DNA of 64,000 bases from Tenodera sinensis. Taxonomy: Eukaryota; Arthropoda; Insecta; Mantodea; Mantidae. The translations under genes and the position numbers were made by a program. Shown here piece after piece: positions 38,230-49,959 of the stretch (position 1 is the first letter of the stretch; each line of letters starts with the position of its first letter). Where the stretch lies: the NCBI GenBank assembly GCA_030765045.1, contig CM060962.1, positions 143,282,525 to 143,346,524 on the forward strand, read 5' to 3'. The notes beneath the pieces were generated by a model. The model had not been told where the DNA came from. It saw only the letters and a program-made list of their open reading frames with translations, and did no database searches.

Positions 38230-40738
38230 AATATTTGACCAATAAAGATACATCTTGTAGATTAACTTTTTGTGAACAGTTGACTGATATCTGTTGCATA
38301 TGAAAATGTGCGTATAACCTAAGTGAAGGCCATTTCCTTGCAGATAATAATCAAGTTTAACATGAAATGGATAGTTCAGATGAAAAGTTTTTATGAACAA
38401 TCTGTAGAACCACACTGAAATAATGGTAACTGTCACAACTTTTGACCATTTCTGGGTGTAGAATGTAATTAAAAGTCCATTGATGTTAAAGTATTAAAAA
38501 TGCACCTAGGTACTTGTTTCCTTGTTTCAGATGCACTCACATGGCCAAAAAGATGATCCATCACAGAATAAAGCTGATTAGAATGATGAAGAGGAGTAGT
38601 AGTATAACTATATAACATTCATTTAACTCCTTACACTCAACCCATGTATTTTAGTGATTTATTTTTGGAAAAATAAGTTTCATAGTATTAGAACATAAGT
38701 GACTTCCTTTATTCCTAACTGCAGTTTTGGGAGGTTAGAAGTTTGCTCACACATTTTTCCTTCACTGTAACTTAGGCCATCAAAATATTCCCCAAACACA
38801 TGTTCAACAGTACTCAGCAATTAATAGTGGTCTTCTCAAAGTTTCACTCATGGCGTCCTAAACTGACAGTAATGAAATGCCAATTTTCTTGCATAAATTG
38901 TACCACTAAAAAAATTAACCAAATCATAGGAAATGTTGCTGATCCTGAATCTCTGATCGCTAGAGCAGGAGTAATGAGCTGGCTTAAGGAATTGGGGAAT
39001 ACTCCTAACTTCTTCATGCCTGCCTGCACCTTTTGCTGTACCAAAGAATGCTAATACTGCCATTATTAGGGGCTACTTGGATAATTGACAAGGTTCCTTC
39101 AGGCAACAGCTAACACACTGATGAGTAAACAGCAACATTTAAGCAATATTACCACTGTAGCACTAATGATGGCAACAAATAGTTGAAATTAAAACTTAAC
39201 AGCTGCACTAATATCAAGGTCATTTGCAGTAAACTTTAATATAAAATGTAGAAAGCTCTAAGCAACACAAGAAGTACCCATTGAATGATTGTTATAGAAT
39301 ACATTTCTTTGAAATTTGGATACACTACATATAAATGGCATTTAATGTGACCCCTTATACAATGGGTCATTTGCTGTAGTGATTTGGACTTCATACATAA
39401 ATATACAGGCTGAACATATGACACAAATACAACAGAAATAAAACATTTCTGAGCTTATCAAGAATTGCTAGCTATAAAAAATATAGGCAAAGTAAATACA
39501 CATGATTTTATCTGTGTACAGACAGCATACTATTTGTTTTCACAGTTAGGAAAGCAGGAGCAAACATTTGTACTATTCCAAATCACCTTGTTTTAGTAGA
39601 TTAAATCAAATGTTTTAACCCTCAGAACTGAAAATTTATCAATTTATCAACTATTGCTGTGAAGATAGTAGCTATTCTGTTCATGACCTCGCATTCTCAT
39701 AGAAAACAAATGCTTGTAGTGAAACCAAATATTTTTCTCTCTGATTCCGTAACTACTGCTATATGATGCTCCTCCCTCAAATACACACGAGTCACATGAA
39801 TCATTAGATGTGTTACCTTCTCATAAGATGATGAGGCCACCTCTTTATAGACAAATGTAGACGAGTCCATCTACAGAGTTATTAGAACAGAATGATACAT
39901 AGGGTAAAAACACCCTAGGGCATTCTTAAATAAACATACTCCATTTGAATTATGCTCTTGAAATTCATAAGTGACAATGAAATGTATTTTTGTGATAAAA
40001 ATATTAATTTGCTGTATACATTGTGGACTACTGGTTGGAGTTTGTATGTAGTTCATTATCTTCTCTTTGCATAAAATAAGTGCATTGTATTCACTTGAAT
40101 TTATAATTTCCATACTTAGGTTACCAATTTTAAGTAATTAAAATAACAATTTGTACCTTACGTGTGGAATATAATTTCTGAAGCATATTTCTGTCATTGT
40201 ATGTCTCAATGGTAGCCAATGGTCCAAACAAAGGGTGGGCCATCGAAAAGTGTTGGCAGCCCCTATCCCTCAAAATAACTGATCTATAATGTAAATCTGG
40301 ACTATTTAAGAAATACTGTGAGAAACTTCAGTCATTAATGACTAATCATCAAATTAAATAATTCATTAATGAATAAAAAGTTAATTTACACAGACATATG
40401 AAACAGCAGATTTACTACAATAACCCACTGAAACTCAACTACTATTTATATAGCCAAAGTAATACTAGATACATAGTGTTATACCTGTTGAAAATCTGAA
40501 TTTTATACACAACTCAATTGAAAATGTCATGAGTGCAACAAATATCTTTGACTGTTCAAACAAACTGACTTTCAGAGTTTCAATTCTTTTTATTTATTAA
40601 TTTTATTTTTATTATGGATGCTCTTTAACTGCTGTGGATCAAAGTGTCCCAGTCCATATTTAATATGAAAGACTAATTAATTTTGCTCAGACACTCCTTT
40701 ATCAGGTTCTTTTTTTTTTCTTCTTTTTTTCTTTACCT
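38230..40738. other. Unannotated DNA, probably host intron
   Basis: No exon or repeat could be identified. A minus-strand 71-codon frame (38848-39063) is unrecognised. Given the neurobeachin exon at 47195, at least part of this should be intron downstream of that exon. Confidence 0.45.
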
Positions 40739-40739
40739 G

Positions 40740-41085
40740 ATTACCCTCCCCTTATGTAGGACTTACACCCCCAAGGACTATCAAGCCAGTGCCTAGGGTC
40801 AGATGCCTGTCAGGGAGCACAGGAACCTATGGACCGGACAGAGTGAAGACCTAAAAGTGGGTGGTCAGTCAAGCACCAGGTATGAGAGTGAGGAAGAGGA
40901 TGATATGAAATCTAGGCAAAATTGATGATTGGAAAGGTGATAATGGAGCAATTGGTGGAATGAGTGGCAGGGAAAACCAGAGAACCTTGAGAAAACCTAC
41001 CCTGATCCCACTTCATTCACCACGAATACCACATGCGGGTCCCTGGGATAGAACCCAGGTCGCCTAGGTGGTAGGCAAATGCCTT
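40740..41085 (-). mobile_element. Old SINE family A copy
   Basis: Minus strand from about 41085: CCTACCACCTAGGCGACC, GGTTCTATCCC (mutated B box), GGACCCGCATGTGGTATTCG, GTTTTCCCTGCCACTCATTC. These match the family A copy at 4193. The 3' part is longer and diverged, with a T-rich flank near 40710-40735 that could be the A-tail. Confidence 0.75.
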
Positions 41086-41089
41086 GTGG

Positions 41090-42033
41090 TTCTTTTATGT
41101 GCCATAAATCTACAACACAGGATCACTGACTTTATTTCCCATACGAAGAAAGCCATGCTAAGGATTTTTTTGCCCAAACAAATCCACTGTCCTCCACTGA
41201 GTTTACACCCACAACCTCGGGAACCAGAGGCAGGCATGTTACCCCTAAACTACAAAGGATAGAGGATGACAATTTCAGATTAAACAAGGAAAATGTAATT
41301 AACAAATCACCTATTTGTTTTTTAATATATCCTTTCTTTTCTTATTTTGCAGAATGCATTGGCATATTTTGTACACAGAATTTTTAGTCTCAGAAATCTT
41401 AAGAAAATGTGAAATAAATTCACTTTTTATAGGCAAAAGCTAGCAAAACACAAAAGATATGCAATGGATGAGAAAAGGTTGTTTTGCCTTTGTACATCAG
41501 TCTAGTGACTGCAAGTCAGATACATGCAGTGCCAATGCTCTTGGTTTTGAAGACACTCCCAATGAAAGAGAAATACTAGATACCAGTGCCAGCCATGGGG
41601 TCAATGAATATAAGCAGAGAAAGGCAACTATAAATCTGGCCCATGCCTCAATGAAGTTTAAATATGTCTTAATGCTAGGTTTTCTGCACTATGGCAGAAT
41701 GCTAGAAAGGAAATTTATGTTTACCATGCCTGCACAGGACACAAATCTACTAGAATTTATTTTTACCCCACCCATGCAACATGGATCCCAAAAGCTACAA
41801 TTTATTTATATAAGCTTGTCTATTCAATTTCAAATTTATAAAATTTTAAGTAGAAGAATAATTACGACAAAGAAAGTTTTTAGGATGAACCTAGGCTTTC
41901 TGGCTCATATGGATGTACCACCCCTGGCATGTCTACAATTATACACCGAATAGTGTTATAAATTATTCTCATCTGCTTTTGCATATACAAAATGTGGCCT
42001 GTACTTACTATACTACTTATGATATAATCAGGT
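41090..42033. other. Unannotated DNA with an unrecognised 164-codon frame
   Basis: The plus-strand frame 41459-41953 shows no motif, and its composition resembles the surrounding DNA, so it is probably a chance ORF. A weak tRNA-like stretch near 41195-41255 was not supported. Confidence 0.4.
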
Positions 42034-43175
42034 ATGTTTGAGGTCATTTTGAGTCACTTTTTACACTCACCTTCACTTAAATTGTTTAAAAACAGGAAAC
42101 GTTTTCAAGACCGTTCGGTCCCATCATCAACAGTTGGGTGACTGACTCTATCTTCTTGTTCCCCCCCTACTATCGTCCTGCTGCTATCTGGTGTTAGGGG
42201 CGCAGAGAGATATAGATGGTACTAGAGATATAGATGGCATAAAATTTGGAATATATAGAAAGCCCACACATGTGGATAATTGCATAAAGAAAAATAGTTG
42301 CAACCCAGTTTCACTCCAACTAGCAGCAGAAGTTCAGCTCACCGATTATATAATGTCCCTTTAAGTAAAGAGGAATTTCTGAAAGAGCAACATCATGTAC
42401 AAGAAACAGCAGTACTAAATGGATTCAACCCAGCCACCATTAGGAACATGTCAAAAATTGCAGAAAAGCTCAAGATAATTACGCAAACCACTACGTTAAC
42501 ACTACTCACAAATAACAACTGGAAATTTAGAAAATTCACCTACCATCCCTGGGCCTTCAAGAAATTTGAAAGAATCTTCAAAAAGCTAAACATAAAACTG
42601 GCACTACAAAACAAATACAGTTTAAAAAACCTGCTGAACAAGCCACTTAATAATACCATCCCATATAATCTAAAATCTGGAGTTTACCAAATCAACTGCA
42701 ATAGTTGCGAAAAAAAGCTATATAGGAAACACAAAAAGAAATTCGACATCAGACTAAAGGAATATCAGAGGAATATAAAATTAAAACAAACAGAAAAGTC
42801 TGCTGTGGCACACCACTTTCGGAATGAAAACCATAACATTGGCCTCAATATAAAATTGTTAAAATCTCTAAATTCACTAATAGAACTGCACATTTGGGAA
42901 AAAATACATAATCAAAATTATCAAAATTATTACATAATCAAGAAGACAATAAAGTGATTAACTTCAAACTCCCAGCTTTAAATGAAGTGTTAAAGCTCTG
43001 TGCCCTTAACACCAGATGGCAGCAAGACGATGGTAGGAGAGAGGGGAAACAAGAAGATAGTGTCAGTCACCCAATGGCTGATGATGGGACCAAACGGTCT
43101 TGAAAACATTTCCTGTTCTTAAACAATTTAAGTGAAGGTGACTGTAAAAAAGTGACTCAAAATGACCTCAAACAT
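42034..43175 (+). mobile_element. Penelope-like element with inverted terminal repeats
   Basis: Left arm 42034-42207 and right arm 42996-43175 are inverted copies of about 175 bp (ATGTTTGAGGTCATTTTGAG at the outer ends). They enclose a GIY-YIG-type ORF on the plus strand. Inverted terminal repeats around a 5'-truncated copy are a known Penelope-like arrangement. The right arm contains CTGATGA (43078-43084), GACC/GGTC (43088-43091 with 43096-43099) and GAAAAC (43102-43107), another hammerhead-like core. The RT domain is absent. Confidence 0.8.
42298..42957 (+). pseudogene. Penelope-like polyprotein C-terminal part with GIY-YIG domain
   Basis: 219 codons. The C-terminal third holds the endonuclease: SGVYQINCNSCEKKLY, R-L-K-E-Y, and SAVAHHFRNENHNI. 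In the printed frame YIG is replaced by YRK, but TATATAGGAAACACA at about 42719-42733 encodes YIGNT in the next frame. Two compensating frameshifts in A-runs therefore disrupt the catalytic motif. The N-terminal portion corresponds to the linker between RT and endonuclease. No RT is present upstream. Confidence 0.75.
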
Positions 43176-43943
43176 GAAGAATACTTCACTGTTAATAGTG
43201 CTTCTATTTGTAATATTCATAATCCGGTATCTTTAGTGTTTTTGTCAGCTTGTAGGGTATTGAAACTTAAATTCTGTGTTTAGTTGTCTGTCTTCCCACA
43301 TGAATAAACAACATATATTCTTTCAACTATTGCTGATTACTAGGGCTAGGAAGTTTATGCATTTGCATGTTTTTTCTTAGGGGTTAAAAGTATGCTTTTA
43401 TATTATGTGCACGAATTATGGAATTTTCAGTTATTTGGACATGATTTTATACTGCATATAACGGCATATTTTCTTGATTTTGATAAATGCATATTATTTC
43501 AATATTATAGCCCCTATAATGCATATTTTAATGATTTTTTATGGTTTTTTAATTATTTTTTCCATCTGGATAATATTTTTCATATTGGTAGTATTGTACA
43601 TGATGATACAACTCATGAGGTGGCGAGAACTAATGCTGAGTCATGTTGTCATGCAGTGAATCCCCTGTTTCCACGCTTTCATTATATGTATGTGCGTAGA
43701 GAATACTCAGTGCATTATCTGAGAGGTCTATATTAACAAAGATAAAGTGCAGGTCAACGTTTTGAGCAGCACGATTATAGCAACGCTTGCCTGTCCACCA
43801 GCAGTTGTATCGTGGTCTTCAAACGTAACAGTGTTGTGAACTGGTTCCCACCAAATTAAATTAGGTGTATAAAATGTTAAAAAGCTCTTCAAATGCTGAA
43901 AATAAAACCAACTTCGAGGGCTAGACTAATTAATTAATTTACA

Positions 43944-46325
43944 GAAAGAGTTTTTGGGTGACTTAATATCTACAGATAATAGGGTACTGTTTTGTGGAGC
44001 GTGTGAGAAAAATGTAGGGAGTGAGAAAAGATTTCAAATAGTTCAGCACATGAACACAGCAAAACATAAGGAGAATTTAATCAGAAAACTCGCAAACAAA
44101 GAACCTGTTCAAAAACAGCTAGTAGAGTGTTAATGAAGTAGGGTTACTGAATTTTCCTATGACTTGTGCCAAGCATTTCTAGCTGCTGATATTCCCTTGC
44201 TATGTAAAAGGAGGACACCAAGAACACAAATAGGATATTGGAATATGAGACTGATTCAAATACAGTCACTGATATATGCAGACGACATAATATTAATAGC
44301 AGAAAATGAGGAAAAATTACAGAGATGCATGATAGAATGGGGAGAGGAACTCGGAAGAAAGGGAATGGAAATAAATACTAAGAAAAGTAAAGTAATGTGT
44401 ATTTCAAAAGAACTTGGACAGGAAATATCTATTAAACATAAGAATGAGAAAATAGAACAGGTGGATATGTACGAGTATTTAGGAACGATCTTTACGAGTG
44501 ATGGACGATGGGATGAAGAAATACTAAATAGGAAAAGGAAGGCAAATAAGATGTATTACCAATTTAACAAAACTATCCTTGGAAAGAAAGAAGTAGCACT
44601 AAAAACAAAAATGCAGTTATATCAATCGGTATTGGTCCCTACGCTTACATATGGAATAGAAAGCATTCCACTGCAAGATAAGCAAATAAGTAAAATACAA
44701 TCCAGTGAAATGAAATACTTAAGAAAAGCTGTAAATAAAACCAGGAGGGATAGGATAAGAAATGAGAGGATCAGAGAAGAAGTAGGTCAAGGATCACTGG
44801 AGGAGAAAATCGAACAAAAACAATTGAAATGGTGGGGACATGCATTTAGAATGGCAGAGGATAGTAAAGTTAAACAGATGCTAGAAGTAAGGGTACAAGG
44901 AAGGAGAGGAGTAGGAAGACCCCGGATAATGTTTGAGGACAGAATGGAAAAGATTGGAAGAAAAAGGAACAAGACAATGGAAGAAATGAAGAGAATGATG
45001 AGGGATAGGAATGACTGGAGAAGATGGATTTACGGAGCCACCCCTACGCTGTAAAGGTAGAAGGGAAAGAGGAAGAAGAAGAAGATATTCCCTTGCTCAA
45101 AATTAATAATCCTACATTTAAAAGCTTTCTTGCCAAGTACACTCGACAACATGTGCCTGAAGAAAGTACACTGCGTAAGACTTATGTAGGACATTGTTAC
45201 AATAACGTATTGTCAAATATACAAAATGAATTAGCGTATCAGTTTGTGTGGTTGTCTGTTGATGAAATCCCTGATTCTGAGCGCCCTTCTATTGCTAATA
45301 TAATCGTGGGTTCTTTAAATAATGAACAAAAGACTACACCTTATCTTCTTAATGTGAGCAAATTGTCGGCCACTGGCAATGTAACTGTGACCCAGTGTGT
45401 GATGGACTCTTTGAAATTACTATGGCCATGTTGAATCAAATACGACCGGTTACTTTTATTTGTTACTGATGCAGGTCCTTATATGGTAAAACCAGGACAA
45501 ACTCTGAAATGTATTTTTCCTAACATAATTCATATAAATTGTTTGACACACGCTCTTCATCACATTTCTGAGACAATACGTGATTCTTTCCTATTGGTAG
45601 ATAGATTTGTGTCCAGTACAAAGAGAATTTTTGTTAAATCTCCTAAAAGAGTTAAGTTGTTTAGATCAACAGCACCTAATATCCGACTTCCTCCTGCACC
45701 AATGTTAACTCGATGGGGAATATGGGTCGATGCAGTTTTATATTATGCTGAGCACATAGAAATAGTCGAAGAGGTTGTTAATTCATTGGACTCGAAAGAT
45801 GCTTCATCAGTAGAAACTGTGCAAAATATTCTGTCAGGCACTGGGTTAAAAGAGGATCTTAGTTTCATATCTGCCCATTTTCTTTCTTACCAACAGCCAT
45901 AACGGCATTGGAAGCTGTAGGATCTCCCTTGCATGAATCACTTACTGTCTTTGAAAAAACAATATGTTATCTAAGTTCGGTTCCTGGTAGCATAGGTCAA
46001 AAAGTGAAACAGAAAGTGAATTATGTAATTTCAAAAAATTCTGGTTATAAACATATGCGCGATATTCGAGACATCCTCAAAAGAAAACCATCTGTCACAC
46101 CAAGAGACTTGACTCTCTCTCTCTGTGAAGCAGTTATCATCATTTAAATATGCCCCGATACCATCTTGTGACGTGGAGAGAAGTTTTTCATGTTACAAAA
46201 GTGTTTTGCGAGACAACAGACGATGTTTTACAATTGAAAATTTGTGCAAAGTGTTGGTTGTGAACTGCAATTTAGCAGTTAATACTAGCAGCAGGACCAC
46301 TTCTGCTTCAACCTCTAAGGAATAA
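43944..46325 (+). pseudogene. hAT transposase, CGGBP1-like, interrupted by a LINE
   Basis: The BED-type N-terminus (43945-44135) has VLFCGACEKNVG and QHMNTAKHKENL, then FLAADIPLL just before the insertion. After it: KINNPTFKSFLAKYTRQHVP, STLRKTYV, FVWLSVDEIPDSE, LLLFVTDAGPYM, INCLTHALHHISE, TRWGIWVDAVLYY and finally CDVERSFSCYKSVLRDNR. This order matches the transposon family from which vertebrate CGGBP1 derives. Stops at 44130, 45432 and 45900 and several shifts near 45910-46130 inactivate it. Confidence 0.85.
44202..45083 (+). pseudogene. RTE-type LINE fragment nested in hAT C
   Basis: A frame of nearly 300 codons starts within RT: LIYADDIILIAEN, then M-IN-KKSKVM, YEYLGTIFTSDGRWD, VPTLTYGIESI, TRRDRIRNERIREEVG, QLKWWGHAFRM, GRRGVGRPRI and RNDWRRWI. 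This C-terminal order is typical of RTE/BovB-related non-LTR elements. No stop interrupts it. A 14-bp TSD GATATTCCCTTGCT flanks it (44188-44201 and 45084-45097), and the 3' end is a short GAA-rich tail. It is 5'-truncated, so it lacks the endonuclease. Confidence 0.9.
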
Positions 46326-46334
46326 GGTAACTTG

Positions 46335-46629
46335 ATTTATTATACTAACTCGTCTTGTCTACTGCAACGGAACATTGTTTTAATTAAATAGTGCATATTT
46401 CTTGGCATATTTTGAAGTTTTTAAGAGCATATTTGCATGCATATTTCAGTGTTTTTTAGGGCATGAACTTCCGAGCCCTATTTATTATACTAACTCGTCT
46501 TGTCTAATGCAACGGAACATTAATTGTTTTAATTAAATAGTGCATATTTCTTGGCATATTTTCAAGTTTTTAAGAGCATATTCGCATGCATATTTCAGTG
46601 TTTTTTAGGGCATGAACTTCCGAGCTCTA
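46335..46629. repeat. Tandem duplication of the hAT C right end
   Basis: Two consecutive copies of about 145-150 bp starting ATTTATTATACTAACTCG and ending CATGAACTTCCGAGC(C/T)CTA. They differ by a handful of bases and a 4-bp insertion. Both include the right terminal inverted repeat. Confidence 0.9.
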
Positions 46630-46637
46630 CTGATTAT

Positions 46638-47194
46638 CTTTTACGTTTATTTCATGTACCTATATTGCTAAAGAAGATCTATCTGCAAAGTAGCAATGAT
46701 ATTCTAGTCTCTACAGCTTTTTTAGATACTTCAAAACTATTTTTTGAAAGTCTTAATCTGTCTCTACTGCTATGCACATTTAAAGTACTCTTAGGATGCA
46801 ATTAGTTGCATCCAGCATTGTCATGTATGAATAATTATAATTTGGTACTCCTGCATCTAAGAAGGAGATTCTGTAGGTGTCTTTGTATGCTAGATTTGCT
46901 CTGTAGCTGGTGCTAAAAGGGCTAAACAGCAGCTAGAATTTTTACTTTATTCATATCACAATAGATATGTATATACATATTTGACCAGAAACTTAAGAAT
47001 CACTGAAGGATAAATTGCACCAACATAAATTTTGTAACATTAATGCTAAAAACTGTTAACTATACCAAATACAATTTAGATAGCAGCCCAGTACCTTACT
47101 TTCAAATAATTTCTTTTCATTTGCTTTAAGAATATAAAGAAGCACTGGTGAAACTACATTACACAATAAGGCATGCATTTAAAATGTATCCTAC
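46638..47194 (-). other. Intron 3' of the neurobeachin exon
   Basis: No exon or repeat was recognised. The donor site GTAGGATAC is at the right edge (minus strand from 47194). Confidence 0.5.
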
Positions 47195-47331
47195 CTCTGG
47201 ATCAATGCGACGATATTCTGGATCATCTTCATCCACTTCAAAGTAAAGTTCTGTTGACGTGATTGAAACAGTTCCAGGGGCTACAACTCCAGGTGCTATG
47301 AGACGTGCTTTAGTGCTGATATTTACTGGTC
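47195..47331 (-). CDS. rg: Neurobeachin/rugose exon, start of the PH-like domain
   Basis: Minus-strand exon of 137 bp: acceptor TTATGTTATACAG before G-47331, donor GAG|GTAGGA after 47195. In phase (two bases completing a codon, then 45 codons) it reads PVNISTKARLIAPGVVAPGT, VSITSTELYFEVDEDD and PEYRRIDPE. This corresponds to the beginning of the PH-like domain before the BEACH domain in neurobeachin and LRBA, where (G)PV-LST-A-LIAP-VVA-GT-SIT-TE-YFEVDEDD is conserved. The insect member of the family is rugose, a large AKAP-type scaffold acting in membrane trafficking and at synapses. No neighbouring exon was found in the window, so introns are long. Ends at a codon boundary (phase 0). Confidence 0.9.
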
Positions 47332-47654
47332 CTGTATAACATAAAATGTGTTTCGTGGTCTATAAATTCTTGCTATTATTAAACATCATAAAGCAACTCT
47401 ATTCAACAAAGTTAATTTAACATATTTGTAACAGAAAATTAGCAAATTTTGGAATTTTAAATAAAGATGTAGATTTTGTTAGAGTTCTGAAATGTTGCTC
47501 AAATACCTACATATTACGTAATAAAGCACTAAGTCCTCTTGCATTCCAACAATTTTGAGTAATAGGATCTTGTTTTAGTAAGCTTCTAAAACATCCCATA
47601 GTTTTCAAGACATAGAGTTGTTTGAAATGTATAACATACAAATACAAAAATTAA
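47332..47654 (-). other. Intron 5' of the neurobeachin exon
   Basis: The polypyrimidine tract is weak; the acceptor is TGTTATACAG. No other feature was seen. Confidence 0.45.
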
Positions 47655-47655
47655 G

Positions 47656-49341
47656 CACAGTTCCATAAAATTAAGTGGCCGTGCTTTTCATGACACTGGG
47701 TCGCAGTTGTGCCCACTTCCCTCCCAACTTTTTCCCTGCATGGACTGTCTTATGCATCAAAACATATAGGATAAATGGACAAGGCCTATTAGAACCATTA
47801 TTACTTCACAAATTACAATACTGAATGCCCCTTACATTATTGTGTCTTTTTAAAAATGATGTTGGAAGTGTTCTCCTTGTCCTCAAAGACGGCATCTTGA
47901 TAGATTGCCATAGACAGGTTGCAATTATTCTCAGGATATGTTGGTTATTTCTCCTGTATATTATTTTGCAGTTATTCTAATGATCAAGGATCAGATTTAT
48001 ATACTTTGTCTTTCAAATCGCCCAACAAGTTGGTGCTGTTTTTGCAATTATTAACGACGCTGTGTCTTTACGCTAATGAGATCTTTGTGATCTCAGGGCT
48101 TGGTAACGGATGGAATGAAATATCACACAATGTTTCTTTATCACAATGTAATATTTTATTAACACTTCATCGATACTCCACATTAAACAATTTCTCTCAG
48201 CACCATGCTAAATGCTTAAAAACCTTTCCACTTTTTCACTTAGTAGAACTTATGCTTGATGAAAGTTTGGTGAAAGTTCCATGTTCACACTACCTAAATA
48301 TGATCGTCATTTCATCTCGAAGATACACACGCGAGTGAACAGTTTTTTGGCGTCGTTTGACGCGACACCGCCTTTTTCATATTCATCCGCGCATGCGTCC
48401 ATCAAATAGTTCTTTCTCGTTAGGGAAGCGATCCCTAATCCTCCTCCCCTACTTTTATTATGGAACACATACAATTCTAATATTTATACATATATATTAA
48501 AATCAAATATGGAAAGATTTATGACGTCTTTGTGCAAACTTAGTTGTTCGTAACAATGAACCTTATCAACATGTTTTCGTCATTTAACTATCTCATACCA
48601 ACATCAAAAAACGAATTACACTTTTAACAAACATTTACATGAACGATTTTCTTTTGGGGTCTTCTAATATTCTGTCTCAAAGTAAAAATCACAACATGTG
48701 AGGTCTGGGGATTGAGTGGGCCAAATCCCTACACTGATCACTGTCACCAAAGAAGTCACCAACTGTACTCAAAGAAATGTGAACTGTATACGCTGTAGCC
48801 CTGTCTTGTTGAAATATACCATTATCTGAGTAGTTTTACCACTTTTTATGCTGACCCATAGCTGACTGCTACTTGCTGTGCAAACTTCGACAGAGATTTT
48901 CCTGGTGAATGTTCCAACCACACACTGATATAATCAACCTTTTTGGCTATCAAAATATGGCATTTTCGATTCTTTTTTCCAGTCTAAAACTGATCCTGTA
49001 CTTTGTGAGTTTCTTCACTATTTTATGAACTGTACTTCTGTTAGGCGGATCAATATCAGAAAAGCATTCCTGAAATGCTCTGCGACATAGAGACATGTTT
49101 TATAAAGTTGCTACAAATAAAAACTTGTTTTTCTGTGGTAAATTGAACCTTGATTGGACTAATACATGATTAAAAACTATCAAAGAACATTAGTTACTAC
49201 CTTTGTTTGTCATATGCGGCATGCGTCAGAAGCATGTCATGTGGGATGCAAAAGCGGGAACTGAAATCTTACCAGGTTAATGGTGCACACTCAGGAACCA
49301 GGTGCCATTAAGAGCGTGGCCATTTAATCTTGATGATCCTG
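47656..49341 (-). mobile_element. mariner-like element, minus strand, heavily decayed
   Basis: The left end CACAG-TTCCATAAAATTAA-GTGGCCGTGCT has an inverted partner at the right end (CACGCTC...TTAATGG near 49300, reverse complement TACAGGATCATCAAGATTAA). On the minus strand near 48820-48700, FQQDRATAYTVHISLSTVGD then DLAHSIPRPHML corresponds to mariner QQDGATAHTA ... WPPRSPDLT-PDFF. An inner stretch (47919-48338) with a 139-codon plus-strand frame is unexplained and may be a further insertion. Confidence 0.55.
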
Positions 49342-49344
49342 TAT

Positions 49345-49878
49345 TACAATACTGTATAGATGGTCCACCAAATAGTCAGACAATAAGTAATCAACACATG
49401 GCTACTGTTGACTTTTGTGGTAATTGAGGAACAATTCTGGGCTTACATAGAACTTGCCAGTTCTTACCTTTAGCATTATTTTTATAATTGAATCGGTCAT
49501 TTTAGGAAGGTCACATGTCCATTTATGCAAAAATGCACTAGATGCAGGTTCATATCAACATAAATTTGCATGTTTCTACCTTTATACTTACCTTAACCCC
49601 TAACATGCTGACCTGTCATGGCATGTAATACGTTCTCTGATTAGTAATCAGAGGATATGGTCAGTGAATTTATTTTGATAATTCTCCCAGTCAGGTCGGT
49701 GAGACCCATAAACCAACGACAGGCATGGTCCTCCAGACATTCTGGGAGTTGTTGAGATAGCAATGTAACCACCAAAACATAAAAATATGGTGCTCTATAA
49801 ATAGCTGTAACTATTACTGCGAAGTCTCTTCAATATTTATGAAATATAACTCGAGAGGTAAAATGTTCTGGAGTTAAA
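49345..49878. other. Unassigned; possible 5' UTR of the LINE
   Basis: No ORF1 was recognised. The LINE homology begins to be clear near 49960. Confidence 0.4.
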
Positions 49879-49959
49879 ATAGTACCCCATTCGGATCTCC
49901 GGGTAGGGACTTATTCTCAGAACCAAAACATTATATTAACAGAAGATCTAACATCAGAA

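Larger units (their letters stand above)
43341..46629 (+). mobile_element. hAT transposon C (CGGBP1-like) with TIRs and TSD
   Basis: Left end TAGGGCTAGGAAGTTTATGC and right end (reverse complement) TAGAGCTCGGAAGTTCATGC. Flanked by CTGATTAC (43333-43340) and CTGATTAT (46630-46637), 7 of 8 matching. The last 150 bp are duplicated in tandem (46335-46479 and 46480-46629), so the element has two right ends. It contains a broken transposase and a nested RTE-type fragment at 44202-45083. Confidence 0.85.

Noticed and set aside
38848..39063. Minus-strand 71-codon ORF as a neurobeachin exon
   Set aside because: No similarity to PH or BEACH domain and no convincing splice sites.
41459..41953. 164-codon ORF
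   Set aside because: No motif, composition like the surrounding DNA, no splice or repeat context; likely chance.
47919..48338. 139-codon ORF
   Set aside because: No recognisable domain; lies inside a decayed mariner-like element. Kept only as a possible further insertion.
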